DNA from: Cytophagales bacterium
GTDB taxonomy: Bacteria; Bacteroidota; Bacteroidia; Cytophagales; Microscillaceae
NCBI GenBank assembly: GCA_013297825.1
Contig: JAAFIN010000011.1
Span: forward strand, 1-42,956
DNA: 42,956 bases
Direction of reading: 5' to 3'
Numbering within the stretch: the stretch's first letter is position 1; the number at the start of each line of letters is the position of its first letter. The notes beneath the pieces were generated by a model. It did no database searches. It saw nothing but the letters and a program-made list of their open reading frames with translations, and was not told the origin of the DNA. Shown here piece after piece: positions 7,886 to 15,700 of the stretch. A program made the translations under genes and the position numbers.

Positions 7886-9184
7886 TTAAAAAATTAAATT
7901 AAAAATATCATTCCCAATCACAAACACCATCAAAGCCAACAAAATAATCATTCCACCTGCTTGTGCATACGTGAGAAAATTATCAGATGGTTTTCTACCT
8001 GCTACAATTTCATACAACAAAAACATTACGTGACCACCGTCCAACGCAGGAATAGGCAATAAATTCATAAATGCAATCCAAATAGAAAGCACCGCCAATA
8101 TTCGCCAAAAACGCACCCAATCCCATCTATCTCCAAATACTTTGGCAATGCCAATAGGCCCACTTACAGATTTTGTAGAAACCTCACCACGAAACATTTT
8201 GCCAATACCTTGCAAATTATAAACCAATGAATTATAGGCTTGTTCTGTGCCTTTTATGGTGGATTCACCTAATCCATAATATTCTGTTTTGTAATTCAAA
8301 TTCATTTTTGGGGCAAAACCCAATTTACCTTCTTTTGAGATTTCAACGGTTAATATTTTATTTTCACCATTTCTTTTTACTTCAATTTTGGCTTCTTTTC
8401 CTGCGTATTTTTTCGAAGCACTTTGTAATTCATTAAAATAAACTACATTTTCACCATTTATTTTTACAAAAACATCACCTTTTTGCAAACCTGCTTTGCT
8501 TGCTGGCGAATTAGGCAAAATTTCATCAACCGCAAAAGGAATTTGAGGCTCAATAAATTGCTGTTTAGCAAGTTTTTCTACAAGATTATTTGGCAAATCA
8601 ACTTCCATTGTTTTGCCTTCACGCTCTATTGTATAATAACTATTTGAGCCTAAAAGTACTTGCGGACTAAGCACTTCTTCAAATTTTGTGAAAGATTTTC
8701 CGTTAATTTTTACAATTTTATCACCTGTTTTTAAGCCAATTTCTTGAGCTAATTCGTGAGCTACAATGCCATTTTTTACTTCTGATGCAGGCAAAAAACT
8801 TTCACCTGTGAAATAAACCAAACCCACAAACATCATAATTCCTGTGATAATATTCACAATAATTCCCCCAAGCATCACGATAAGGCGTTGCCAAGCAGGT
8901 TTTGAACGAAATTCATAAGGTTGAGGTGGTTTGTTCATTGTTTCGGTGTCCATTGATTCGTCAATCATACCAGATATTTTGACAAAACCACCCAACGGAA
9001 TAGCACCAATAGCATATTCAGTATCACCAATTTTTTTACTAAAAATTTTTGGAAAAAATCCAATAGAATAAATTTCTACACGCATTCCAAATAGCTTTGC
9101 AGTAAGCAAATGCCCCAATTCGTGCAAACCAACCATTATAGACAAACCCAAAAAAAGCTGTCCAATCATTATCAAAACACCCAT
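7886..9184 (-). CDS. rseP: RseP-like site-2 intramembrane metalloprotease
   Basis: The 432-residue protein has the M50 zinc motif HELGH at residues 21-25 in the first transmembrane segment and the second catalytic motif (LLPIPALDGGH) near residue 390. Two PDZ-like regions lie between them (GDKIVKINGKSF about residue 150 and AGLQKGDVFVKINGENV about residue 230). Family members cut anti-sigma factors inside the membrane after a first periplasmic cut and release the envelope stress sigma factor. A GEST/KS loop and the last two hydrophobic helices complete the domain order. The gene follows the methyltransferase on the same strand after a 130-bp gap containing a hairpin. Elsewhere in Bacteroidota it often sits near dxr or other envelope genes; here that context is missing. 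Confidence 0.93.
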   Translation of the reverse strand: MGVLIMIGQLFLGLSIMVGLHELGHLLTAKLFGMRVEIYSIGFFPKIFSKKIGDTEYAIGAIPLGGFVKISGMIDESMDTETMNKPPQPYEFRSKPAWQRLIVMLGGIIVNIITGIMMFVGLVYFTGESFLPASEVKNGIVAHELAQEIGLKTGDKIVKINGKSFTKFEEVLSPQVLLGSNSYYTIEREGKTMEVDLPNNLVEKLAKQQFIEPQIPFAVDEILPNSPASKAGLQKGDVFVKINGENVVYFNELQSASKKYAGKEAKIEVKRNGENKILTVEISKEGKLGFAPKMNLNYKTEYYGLGESTIKGTEQAYNSLVYNLQGIGKMFRGEVSTKSVSGPIGIAKVFGDRWDWVRFWRILAVLSIWIAFMNLLPIPALDGGHVMFLLYEIVAGRKPSDNFLTYAQAGGMIILLALMVFVIGNDIFNLIF

Positions 9185-9229
9185 TATTTATGTTTTTTTA
9201 TTTTTTTATAATTTTTATAACGTTTTTAC

Positions 9230-9268
9230 AACGCTTGGAGGGTTTAAAACCCTCCAAGCGTTTTTTTT
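9230..9268 (+). terminator. Hairpin with T tract on the plus strand
   Basis: A 13-bp perfect stem (AACGCTTGGAGGG / CCCTCCAAGCGTT) closes on TTTAAAA and is followed by eight T residues on the plus strand. No plus-strand gene leads into it; on the minus strand it follows the methyltransferase without a T tract. It may be a dispersed palindrome rather than a working terminator. Confidence 0.5.
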
Positions 9269-9356
9269 AATTTCTGTCAAATGCTTCTTTTATGGATTTT
9301 TCTAAATTATCGTCTTTTAGTTCGTATTTGTTAAATTGTGCAATATTGCTTTTTTT
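9267..9356 (-). other. Out-of-frame tail of the methyltransferase behind an A7 run
   Basis: From the seven A residues on the coding strand (plus-strand T7 at 9350-9356), the -1 frame continues for 27 codons. It begins SNIAQFNKYELKDD and ends SIKEAFDRN with a stop at 9267-9269. The composition is that of a normal protein tail, rich in K, E and D. The annotated frame ends instead in the weaker ILHNLTNTN. The coding strand reads TTA AAA AAA GCA, so A AAA AAA can act as a -1 slippery site. Confidence 0.6.
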
Positions 9357-11002
9357 AATGTGCTAAAAGTTCCATTTTGATTTTTTTTAATTTGTAGGTA
9401 GTTTAAATAATCAGTTTCTGAAAAATCTGAATAATGCAAAAAATAATCTGTATGAATAGGCAATAATTCCAAATCACTTCTCAAAACTTTGTGTGTTGCA
9501 AATAATTTTCTAAAAAGCCAATTAATAATTTCACTATTTAATAATGCAGTCAGTTGCTCATTTGTAATTCCAATATTCAAAGGAATAAGTAAATTAGCAC
9601 TATTCAAAATATATCGTTGTTGATTATCATAAAAAAAACACAAATCCGAAGAAATAAATTTATACATTAATTTTTCTTTTGCTTCATACATTTTTAAAGG
9701 TGCAATTTGTTGAAAATTTGAAAAATCATTTAATATAAAATTTGTTGCTTCTTTCAAACCTTTTTTTGTAATATCAGAACCTTTGTAAATTGGTATATAA
9801 TTTTCTTTTTTAATATTACTACAAAATTTTTCATTGTTTCCTGTTACAATACCCAAAGCCCATTTTGCTTTATCTTTCAAAGTAATATGTTTTGTGGTAT
9901 ATAATTTTTCAATTACTTGTGTTTCATTTTCATTTGTCCAAAAATTAAAAATTAGTTTTGGATTTTTTGTAAATGATGATAATTTTCTATCAAATTTTTT
10001 ATTTTCTGCAAAACATTCAATTATATCATCAGCATTTGCTTCTGTATTTTCAATAATAATTGCTTGTGCTTTTGTCAAAAGCCCTTTAAAAGCCTTGTCA
10101 TAATCTATAAAACGCAAGATTTTTTTTGCAATAATTTTTTTTCTAATATCTTCAAAAGTTGTAATATTAAAAAATGCTTCTTGCACCAAAAAACCTAAAA
10201 TACCATTTTTTTTGAGCAAAGTCAAACTCGCACCCATAAACAAAGCGGTAGTATCTAAACTATTACCACAACCAAAAAACGAAGAAATTTTTTCTTTTTC
10301 TTCTTTTTGAATTTTTTTGCCCCAAGGCGGATTTGTAAATATTAAATCAAAAAATGATTTTTCTTGATTTAATTCAAAAATTTTTTCTAAAAAATTACCA
10401 ACTTTTATATTGGGCGTTTCAAAACCAAATTCTTGCAATATGCGTTCTTTTGTGATAAAAACCGCATTTTCATCTACATCAAAACCATATACATTTTCAG
10501 GAGCAACACCTGATTTTATGGCTTCAATAATAAAATTCCCTGAACCACAACAAGGGTCTAAAAACTTAAAATCACTTTGAATTTTAATATTTTTAAACAT
10601 ATCTTTTACCACCCAAGAAGGCGTATAATAAATACCTTCTTTATTTCTGTGAGCATTTGATAAAGAATTTTCGTATTCAACACCAATATTCTCACCACTA
10701 AAATTTTTAATTAATGTATTAATTCCCCCTTTGAAGCCCCCCAAACCCCCAAAGGGGGAGTGAATGGTTAGGGGGCTTTCTTTTAATGACTTATTTGCTC
10801 TTGCATTTAATTTTTCTTTTCCAGCAATATTCAGCATAAAATTATCAAGAGATTCTTGTGTAATAATGCCTTTGCTTGACATTTCCAAATATCCAGTTTT
10901 TATCCAGTTACGAATAGTCGCAGTAGAAACATTAGCATTTTTTGATGCTTGTTCTATGGTAAAACCCTGCGTTTCTATTTCCCCAAATAAATTTGATTGC
11001 AT
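9317..11002 (-). CDS. N6-adenine DNA methyltransferase, frameshifted near its end
   Basis: The 561-residue product has an N-terminal helix-turn-helix of the MerR/excisionase type (FTIEQASKNANVSTATIRNWI). The class I methylase core follows, with SAM motif I DPCCGSGNF near residue 145 and catalytic motif IV NPPW near residue 225, which marks N6-adenine methylation. A TaqI-like target-recognition region occupies the C-terminal 200 residues. No nuclease domain or neighbouring restriction gene is seen, so it looks like an orphan methyltransferase. A 19-codon palindromic insert (SPLT...KGGI) lies at codons 76-94 between the HTH and the core. The frame ends at 9317, but reading back one base at an A7 run (9350-9356) gives 27 further residues (ending IKEAFDRN) up to a stop at 9267, just before a hairpin. 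This points to a frameshift, phase variation or slippage. Confidence 0.88.
   Translation of the reverse strand: MQSNLFGEIETQGFTIEQASKNANVSTATIRNWIKTGYLEMSSKGIITQESLDNFMLNIAGKEKLNARANKSLKESPLTIHSPFGGLGGFKGGINTLIKNFSGENIGVEYENSLSNAHRNKEGIYYTPSWVVKDMFKNIKIQSDFKFLDPCCGSGNFIIEAIKSGVAPENVYGFDVDENAVFITKERILQEFGFETPNIKVGNFLEKIFELNQEKSFFDLIFTNPPWGKKIQKEEKEKISSFFGCGNSLDTTALFMGASLTLLKKNGILGFLVQEAFFNITTFEDIRKKIIAKKILRFIDYDKAFKGLLTKAQAIIIENTEANADDIIECFAENKKFDRKLSSFTKNPKLIFNFWTNENETQVIEKLYTTKHITLKDKAKWALGIVTGNNEKFCSNIKKENYIPIYKGSDITKKGLKEATNFILNDFSNFQQIAPLKMYEAKEKLMYKFISSDLCFFYDNQQRYILNSANLLIPLNIGITNEQLTALLNSEIINWLFRKLFATHKVLRSDLELLPIHTDYFLHYSDFSETDYLNYLQIKKNQNGTFSTLKKAILHNLTNTN
10721..10777 (-). repeat. 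In-frame GC-rich palindromic element, 57 bp
   Basis: On the coding strand the element begins AGCCCCCTAACC and ends AAAGGGGGAATT, with an internal CCCCC-TTT-GGGGG palindrome. It is exactly 19 codons long, in phase, and encodes SPLT...FKGGI between the HTH and methylase core. The same ends in the same frame occur in the nuclease gene at 18259-18285. Confidence 0.85.
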
Positions 11003-11025
11003 ATTTTAAAAACTATTAATAAAAT

Positions 11026-11709
11026 TTATTTTATTTTTTGTGTTAATTTATGATTTGAAATGTCAATTATTGATAAAATTATGTAAATTGTAATAATGGG
11101 TAAAAGTGCCAAATATTGCAAAAAAATTACCAAAACGAAAGAAATTAAAAGAAAAATGTATCTTATAAAATTTTCTTTTAAGGTAAATGTTTTAAATTTT
11201 AGTGCAAATAAAGGTAATTCTGCTACCATAAGCCCACAAAGCAATAAAACAAATCCTAAAAAAATCAAAGGTTCTTTCAAAAAAGGATAAATCTCAATAT
11301 ATGCCAAAAAACCAACCACACACAACGCTGATGCAGGCGTAGGCAAACCTACAAAACTTTCGCTTTGGCGTGTGTCTGTATTGAATTTTGCTAATCGCAA
11401 ACCTGAAAAAACTGCATACAACAGCACAATATAGACCAAAAATGAATTCTTTTGTTCAAAAACCATATACAACATACAAGTAGGCAATACGCCAAATGTA
11501 ACCAAATCAGCCAAAGAATCTATTTGTTTGCCAAATTCAGAATATGCACCCAACCAACGAGCCACCAATCCATCAACAAAATCGCAAAACATACCCACAT
11601 ACATTGCCCAAATAGCATTTTGGAGATTTCCTTGCATTATTTGGATAATGCCCAACATTCCACAAAATAAATTGATAGCAGTTATAAAATTGGGAAAAAA
11701 ATATTTCAT
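11026..11709 (-). CDS. pssA: CDP-diacylglycerol--serine O-phosphatidyltransferase
   Basis: The 227-residue membrane protein carries the complete CDP-alcohol phosphatidyltransferase signature: DFVDG, then AR, then eight residues to G, and D-x3-D (CDFVDGLVARWLGAYSEFG...IDSLAD, residues about 42-68). These aspartates bind the metal and CDP-diacylglycerol. The N-terminal FFPNFITAINLFCGMLGI is typical of the PssA branch, which makes phosphatidylserine, the precursor of phosphatidylethanolamine. About eight transmembrane helices follow. The start ATG overlaps the stop of the upstream gene (ATGA, 11706-11709), so the two are translationally coupled. The methyltransferase gene follows after a 23-bp gap and may be on the same transcript. 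Confidence 0.93.
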   Translation of the reverse strand: MKYFFPNFITAINLFCGMLGIIQIMQGNLQNAIWAMYVGMFCDFVDGLVARWLGAYSEFGKQIDSLADLVTFGVLPTCMLYMVFEQKNSFLVYIVLLYAVFSGLRLAKFNTDTRQSESFVGLPTPASALCVVGFLAYIEIYPFLKEPLIFLGFVLLLCGLMVAELPLFALKFKTFTLKENFIRYIFLLISFVLVIFLQYLALLPIITIYIILSIIDISNHKLTQKIK

Positions 11710-12065
11710 TTTCCAATAATGCGTTTGATAATACCTTGTAAAAAATTACGCAAAATTCTTTTGAGAAATTCAGGATATGCTTTTATAAAAATCAACAACA
11801 ACGTCCAAACAACTAAGTGCATAACTGCCACCAAGCTAAACCCTATGAAGAAATCATTGTTAAAAATTTTACTTAGATAAAATGCCAAAGCAAGATTAAA
11901 AAACAACAAAAAAATACCCAAAAAAACCACAGTAAGTCCCAACTCCAAAAAAATCACATTCAAACGAGCGATTTTTTCTTCGGTATCAATTTTTAATAAT
12001 TCCATTTGCACGTCCAAATATTCGTACAAATTTTCTACAATTTTAGGTTTTTTAAAGAGTGCCAC
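11706..12065 (-). CDS. Phage holin superfamily III-like membrane protein
   Basis: The 119-residue product begins with a short amphipathic segment (ENLYEYLDVQMELLKIDTEEKIARL). Two long hydrophobic helices (about residues 40-62 and 70-95) and a basic tail (KRILRNFLQGIIKRIIGK) follow. This is the layout of the 'phage holin family / DUF1469' membrane proteins that are common in bacterial chromosomes without phage function. The start is a GTG at 12063-12065, directly downstream of a heptamer repeat. Its stop overlaps the pssA start by four bases, which links it to phospholipid synthesis or envelope work, by context only. Confidence 0.7.
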   Translation of the reverse strand: MALFKKPKIVENLYEYLDVQMELLKIDTEEKIARLNVIFLELGLTVVFLGIFLLFFNLALAFYLSKIFNNDFFIGFSLVAVMHLVVWTLLLIFIKAYPEFLKRILRNFLQGIIKRIIGK

Positions 12066-12070
12066 GAGCA

Positions 12071-12098
12071 GGTTTAAGGTTCAAGGTTTAAGGTTTAA
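12071..12098. repeat. Heptamer tandem repeat, GGTTTAA class
   Basis: Four exact-phase units (GGTTTAA, GGTTCAA, GGTTTAA, GGTTTAA) sit 6 bp upstream of the GTG start of the holin-like gene, in the gap to fur. Confidence 0.9.
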
Positions 12099-12130
12099 AG
12101 AAAAATAACCAAATTATTGTGTAACGAAAC

Positions 12131-12165
12131 TAATTCCTGACTACTGATTCCTGACTACTGATTCA
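12131..12165. repeat. Heptamer tandem repeat, TGATTCC/TGACTAC class, overlapping fur
   Basis: Five 7-bp units in phase (TAATTCC, TGACTAC, TGATTCC, TGACTAC, TGATTCA) cover the last codons and the stop of the Fur gene. The final residues ESVVRNQ are therefore repeat-encoded. Confidence 0.85.
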
Positions 12166-12587
12166 CATACCTCACAAAAACCATTTACCAAAATATTGAT
12201 TTCTTGTACTTTATAAGATTTTGGGAGATTTATCACAGGAACAACTACATCATTGATACATTTGGTTTCACCACATTTTTCACATTTAAAATGAATATGA
12301 TTATGATTGTGATGTTGGTGGTCGCAAGCAGGTGATTGACAAAGTGCGTATTTTGGGTTGGCTTCATCATCTAAAACTTTGTGTAAAATACCTTTTTCTA
12401 AAAATGTTTTTAGAATACGATAAATCGTAACCCTGTCAAATTGTTTGCTAAATTCGTGTTCAATATCTGCGTGTGTAAGGGCAAAATTTTTGCTCAAAAA
12501 ATATGACAAAACTGCATTTCTGCTGTCAGTATTACGCAACGCAAAATTTTTTAAGATATTTTCAGGATTTTGAATTAGCATTGTCAT
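12141..12587 (-). CDS. Fur-family metal-dependent transcriptional repressor
   Basis: The 148-residue protein shows the Fur fold: an N-terminal winged helix (ALTHADIEHEFSKQFDRVTIYRILKTFLEKGIL) and a C-terminal dimerisation domain. That domain has a His-rich metal site (CDHQHHNHNHIHFKCEKCGE) and a structural zinc pair CxxC (GFCEVC). The CxxC motifs are as in Fur/Zur proteins. The His-rich loop fits either iron or zinc sensing, so no symbol is given. The last seven codons and the stop lie in a heptamer repeat. A promoter at 12617-12647 carries a partial palindrome over the start point, which suggests self-repression. The downstream holin-like gene begins 76 bp later. Confidence 0.92.
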   Translation of the reverse strand: MTMLIQNPENILKNFALRNTDSRNAVLSYFLSKNFALTHADIEHEFSKQFDRVTIYRILKTFLEKGILHKVLDDEANPKYALCQSPACDHQHHNHNHIHFKCEKCGETKCINDVVVPVINLPKSYKVQEINILVNGFCEVCESVVRNQ

Positions 12588-12599
12588 TTTTTATGATAT

Positions 12600-12647
12600 T
12601 TACAAAATTTATTTTGCAAAAATAAAGAAATATTGGTAGTAATCCAA
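12600..12647 (-). promoter_or_regulatory. Promoter and possible operator of the fur-family gene
   Basis: On the minus strand TTGG (plus 12644-12647) is followed after about 20 nt by TATTTTTG (plus 12617-12624), an exact TAnnTTTG box. The imperfect palindrome TTACAAAAT-TT-ATTTTGCAA at 12600-12620 overlaps the expected start point, which is where a Fur box for autoregulation would lie. Confidence 0.5.
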
Positions 12648-12690
12648 TTTGTTTTGTGTTTTTATGAAAACAGAATTTTTAAAAATTCTA

Positions 12691-12728
12691 AAAAAAATCC
12701 TCTACTTTCACAAGCAGAGGATTTTTTT
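12691..12728 (-). terminator. Hairpin terminator, copy 2 of a duplicated sequence
   Basis: A 13-bp stem with the same 12-nt loop as the terminator at 6531-6565 follows the stop of the DUF445 gene at 12743. On the minus strand it is followed by a T run, so it should end that transcript before the fur promoter. Confidence 0.85.
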
Positions 12729-12742
12729 TGAAACTTAATTTT

Positions 12743-15700
12743 TTACATTTTTAACTTCATCAACATCAATATTCCCAAAATACCAAAATCAATTCCCCAG
12801 CCAAATATTATTCCGAAAATAAAACCGTAATTGATTAAAAATATAAAATATTTGCGTGCAAAACCATAAAATAAATCTTCTAATTGTTTTGGGTGCATAG
12901 CTTCTATTTCTTTTTCTACAATTCCTTTCAAATCCAACGCAGTCAATAATTCAGACAAATGATGCGAAATTGCCTCCATAAGTGCCTCTGTGCCTTGATT
13001 TAACACAAAATTTTTGGTGTCATCAGGAAGGTTTTGGATAAGTGCAGAAAACTGTTTTTCAAAAATTTCTTTTAAAGATTCAGGCAAAAGTTTTTGGATT
13101 TCAGGATTTTCTAACAAAATTTTTACGCTATTTTGAAGGTCTTTTTTCAAAGTTGGAACATCCAAAATGTCTTTTAAAGATTTTGTTTTGATTTTTTCCC
13201 AAAATTGCGGTACAATTTCCGTCTTGCGTTGTGTCCAAGCTGGCGTATTTTGTAAGGTGTGCATAAATTTCTGCACAATATTAGGCAATGTATTTTGTGG
13301 TAATTTTTCTAAAACACTATCCAAATTCCACGAAAATAAATGTTTTTCCAACAAACTTGACAACAATTCTGCAATATCACCCACAAGTTCCTGACTTGCT
13401 TTTTCGTCTTGTAAGCGTTCTTGTAGGTGCGTACAAATACGCTGAATTTCAGGATAAAGAATTTTTTGCAAATGTTCCAAAATCTCGCCTGCATCATCTC
13501 TAAAAATTGTTTTTAATGGAATTTTAAAGATATTTTCGGTAAGAATTAAATTAGAAACTTTTTGCAAATTCGTTAAAAGGGTTTCATTTTTTAAGATATT
13601 TTGGACTTTTTCAGCCAAAGCATCTTTTTCTAATGCCAACAAACGAGGAACTGAAAGCGGTTTTTCGCCCAATTCTTGGATTTTTTTGGCAAGCATTTCT
13701 TTCAAACTCACAAATTCTTTTTGCAAAAAATTAGGTATTCCTTCATCTAATAAGCTAAATGTCGTTTTTTTGATAGAATTTTTGAATACTGCAACCGCAA
13801 TATTTTCTTTGTAGGCATCTTGATATATTTTTTCAGCAATTTGTTCCCTGTTTTGTTGCAAATAACCGCTTGCTTGATTAACCAAATTCTGCAAAATGAT
13901 GTTCAAATTGTTTTCCAAACCACCTAAAAGTTTGCCTTCAAACATATCTTTGAGCGGTTTTTTGGTGGAAAACTCTCTACGCAAATAATTATCCAAAAAA
14001 TTCACAATTTGGGTGTGTATTTCAGGGCTTTGCAGTTGGTTTTTTAGGAATGAAAACAAGGAGTTTTTGAGGTTTTCCTCCTGATTATCATTCAAAATCT
14101 GTTCTACGTTTTGGTGCAATAATTCCTCAATACGTTCTTCAAATGGGGTTTTTTCTATCCAATCGTATATTTTTTCAGGGGTAAGATTTTGGGTTGCACG
14201 TTGCGCCTCTTTGTAAAGTCGTCTTTCTAAGGTTTGGGGAAGTTTTTGCACCCATTTTTCGGGCAAAATATGGCGAATTGGCATCTCCAAACTTTGCCAT
14301 TGAGCAGTTTTTTGGGTCAAATAATCTGTAGCAATGCGTTCTATATTGCCATCTTTGATGTAATTATTCAAAATCTCTAAAAAACCATCAATTTTTAATT
14401 TTTCCAAAGGAAAATCCTTGTTTTTCTCCACTTGGTCGCCCACTTGCCACTGCAAAATGGAAGGATTTAAAAGGTTTTTTTGAATTAAATCCACCAACCA
14501 ATCCGCCAAACTGCTTTGTTGGGCAAGTAAAAGGTTTTGTAAAATGCTAAAATTATCTTTTGAAACGGTTTCTTTGATGGTTTCGGTTAATTTTGGGCGT
14601 TGTTCTTGGAAATTTTTTATCAAATTGTCTTTATTTAGGAGATTATCGCCAATAAATCGCCCCATACTTTTGGCAAACCGCCCTTTATTCTTCGCAATTA
14701 CGCCAGGCGTAAAAGGAACTGTAAGCCCACCCACTTTTACAGCGTTATAAGGCTTAAAAAGCATCTTAATCGCAAGCCAATTAGTCCCCCAACCCGTAAT
14801 TCCATACGCCAAACCTGAAATTAACAGTATCATTCCCCAACTTTGATACTCTGGCAATATCAAAAGCATTGCCCCTGTTATCGCCCCAAGCACCGCCCCA
14901 AACCAACTCAAAGGCTCTAATTCTTTGCCCATTGCCTTATACACCATTCCACGAAGTTGTGTATCGCCTTGTTTTGAAAGGCTATTCTGTACGATTGCCT
15001 CAACTCTGCCTTTTGTGGCATTTGGTACTTGGTCGTTGATAAATTTTTGAGCTTTTTTGGTGATATTTTCGGTTTGTTCAGGCGTATTATATTTTTCAAT
15101 CCAATCTTTTGGATTACGTTTGAGGAGTTGGGTTATTTGGTTTTGAGCAAACATATCCAAAAGTTGCAAAATGCCTTTTACAGGGCTATTTTCAGCTTTT
15201 TCATTGGGGAGAAGTTGCCCAAGTTGGAGGCGATTTAAGTAATTTTCTAAGGCATTTGCAATCCAATTTTCCAGTAATTCAGGTTTTTCATTTGTCCAAT
15301 CTAAAATATTTTGGGTAATTTGTAAAGAAAGGTTATTATGTTGGTCTTTTGGAAAAAAAATCTCCCACGTTTGGGTGCTAAGTTTTGGAATTTGTGATTT
15401 TATTTGATTTTGTAACCAATTTGTAAAATTTCTAGAAAAAATAAATTCATCTTGAAGGTTTTTTTCTAATAATTGATTAACTAAAATCTGCATTTGTCGT
15501 TGTAAATATTCTGCAGAAAACCACGTTTTTAAAGGTTTTTCTAAAATATTTTCTAAAACTGTTGGTTTTAATTTAAGAATACTTTTTTGGATATTTTCCA
15601 ACAGCACAGGAACAAGCGTATCAATGACATTCTGCACAGGAATTTTTTTAACCAAATCCCCAATATTTTGCGTTTGAAGGTACTTGATAAGCATTTCTGT

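Noticed and set aside
9834-10103. Plus-strand frames opposite the methyltransferase
   Set aside because: They are shadows of an A/T-rich gene on the other strand, with no start context or domain.
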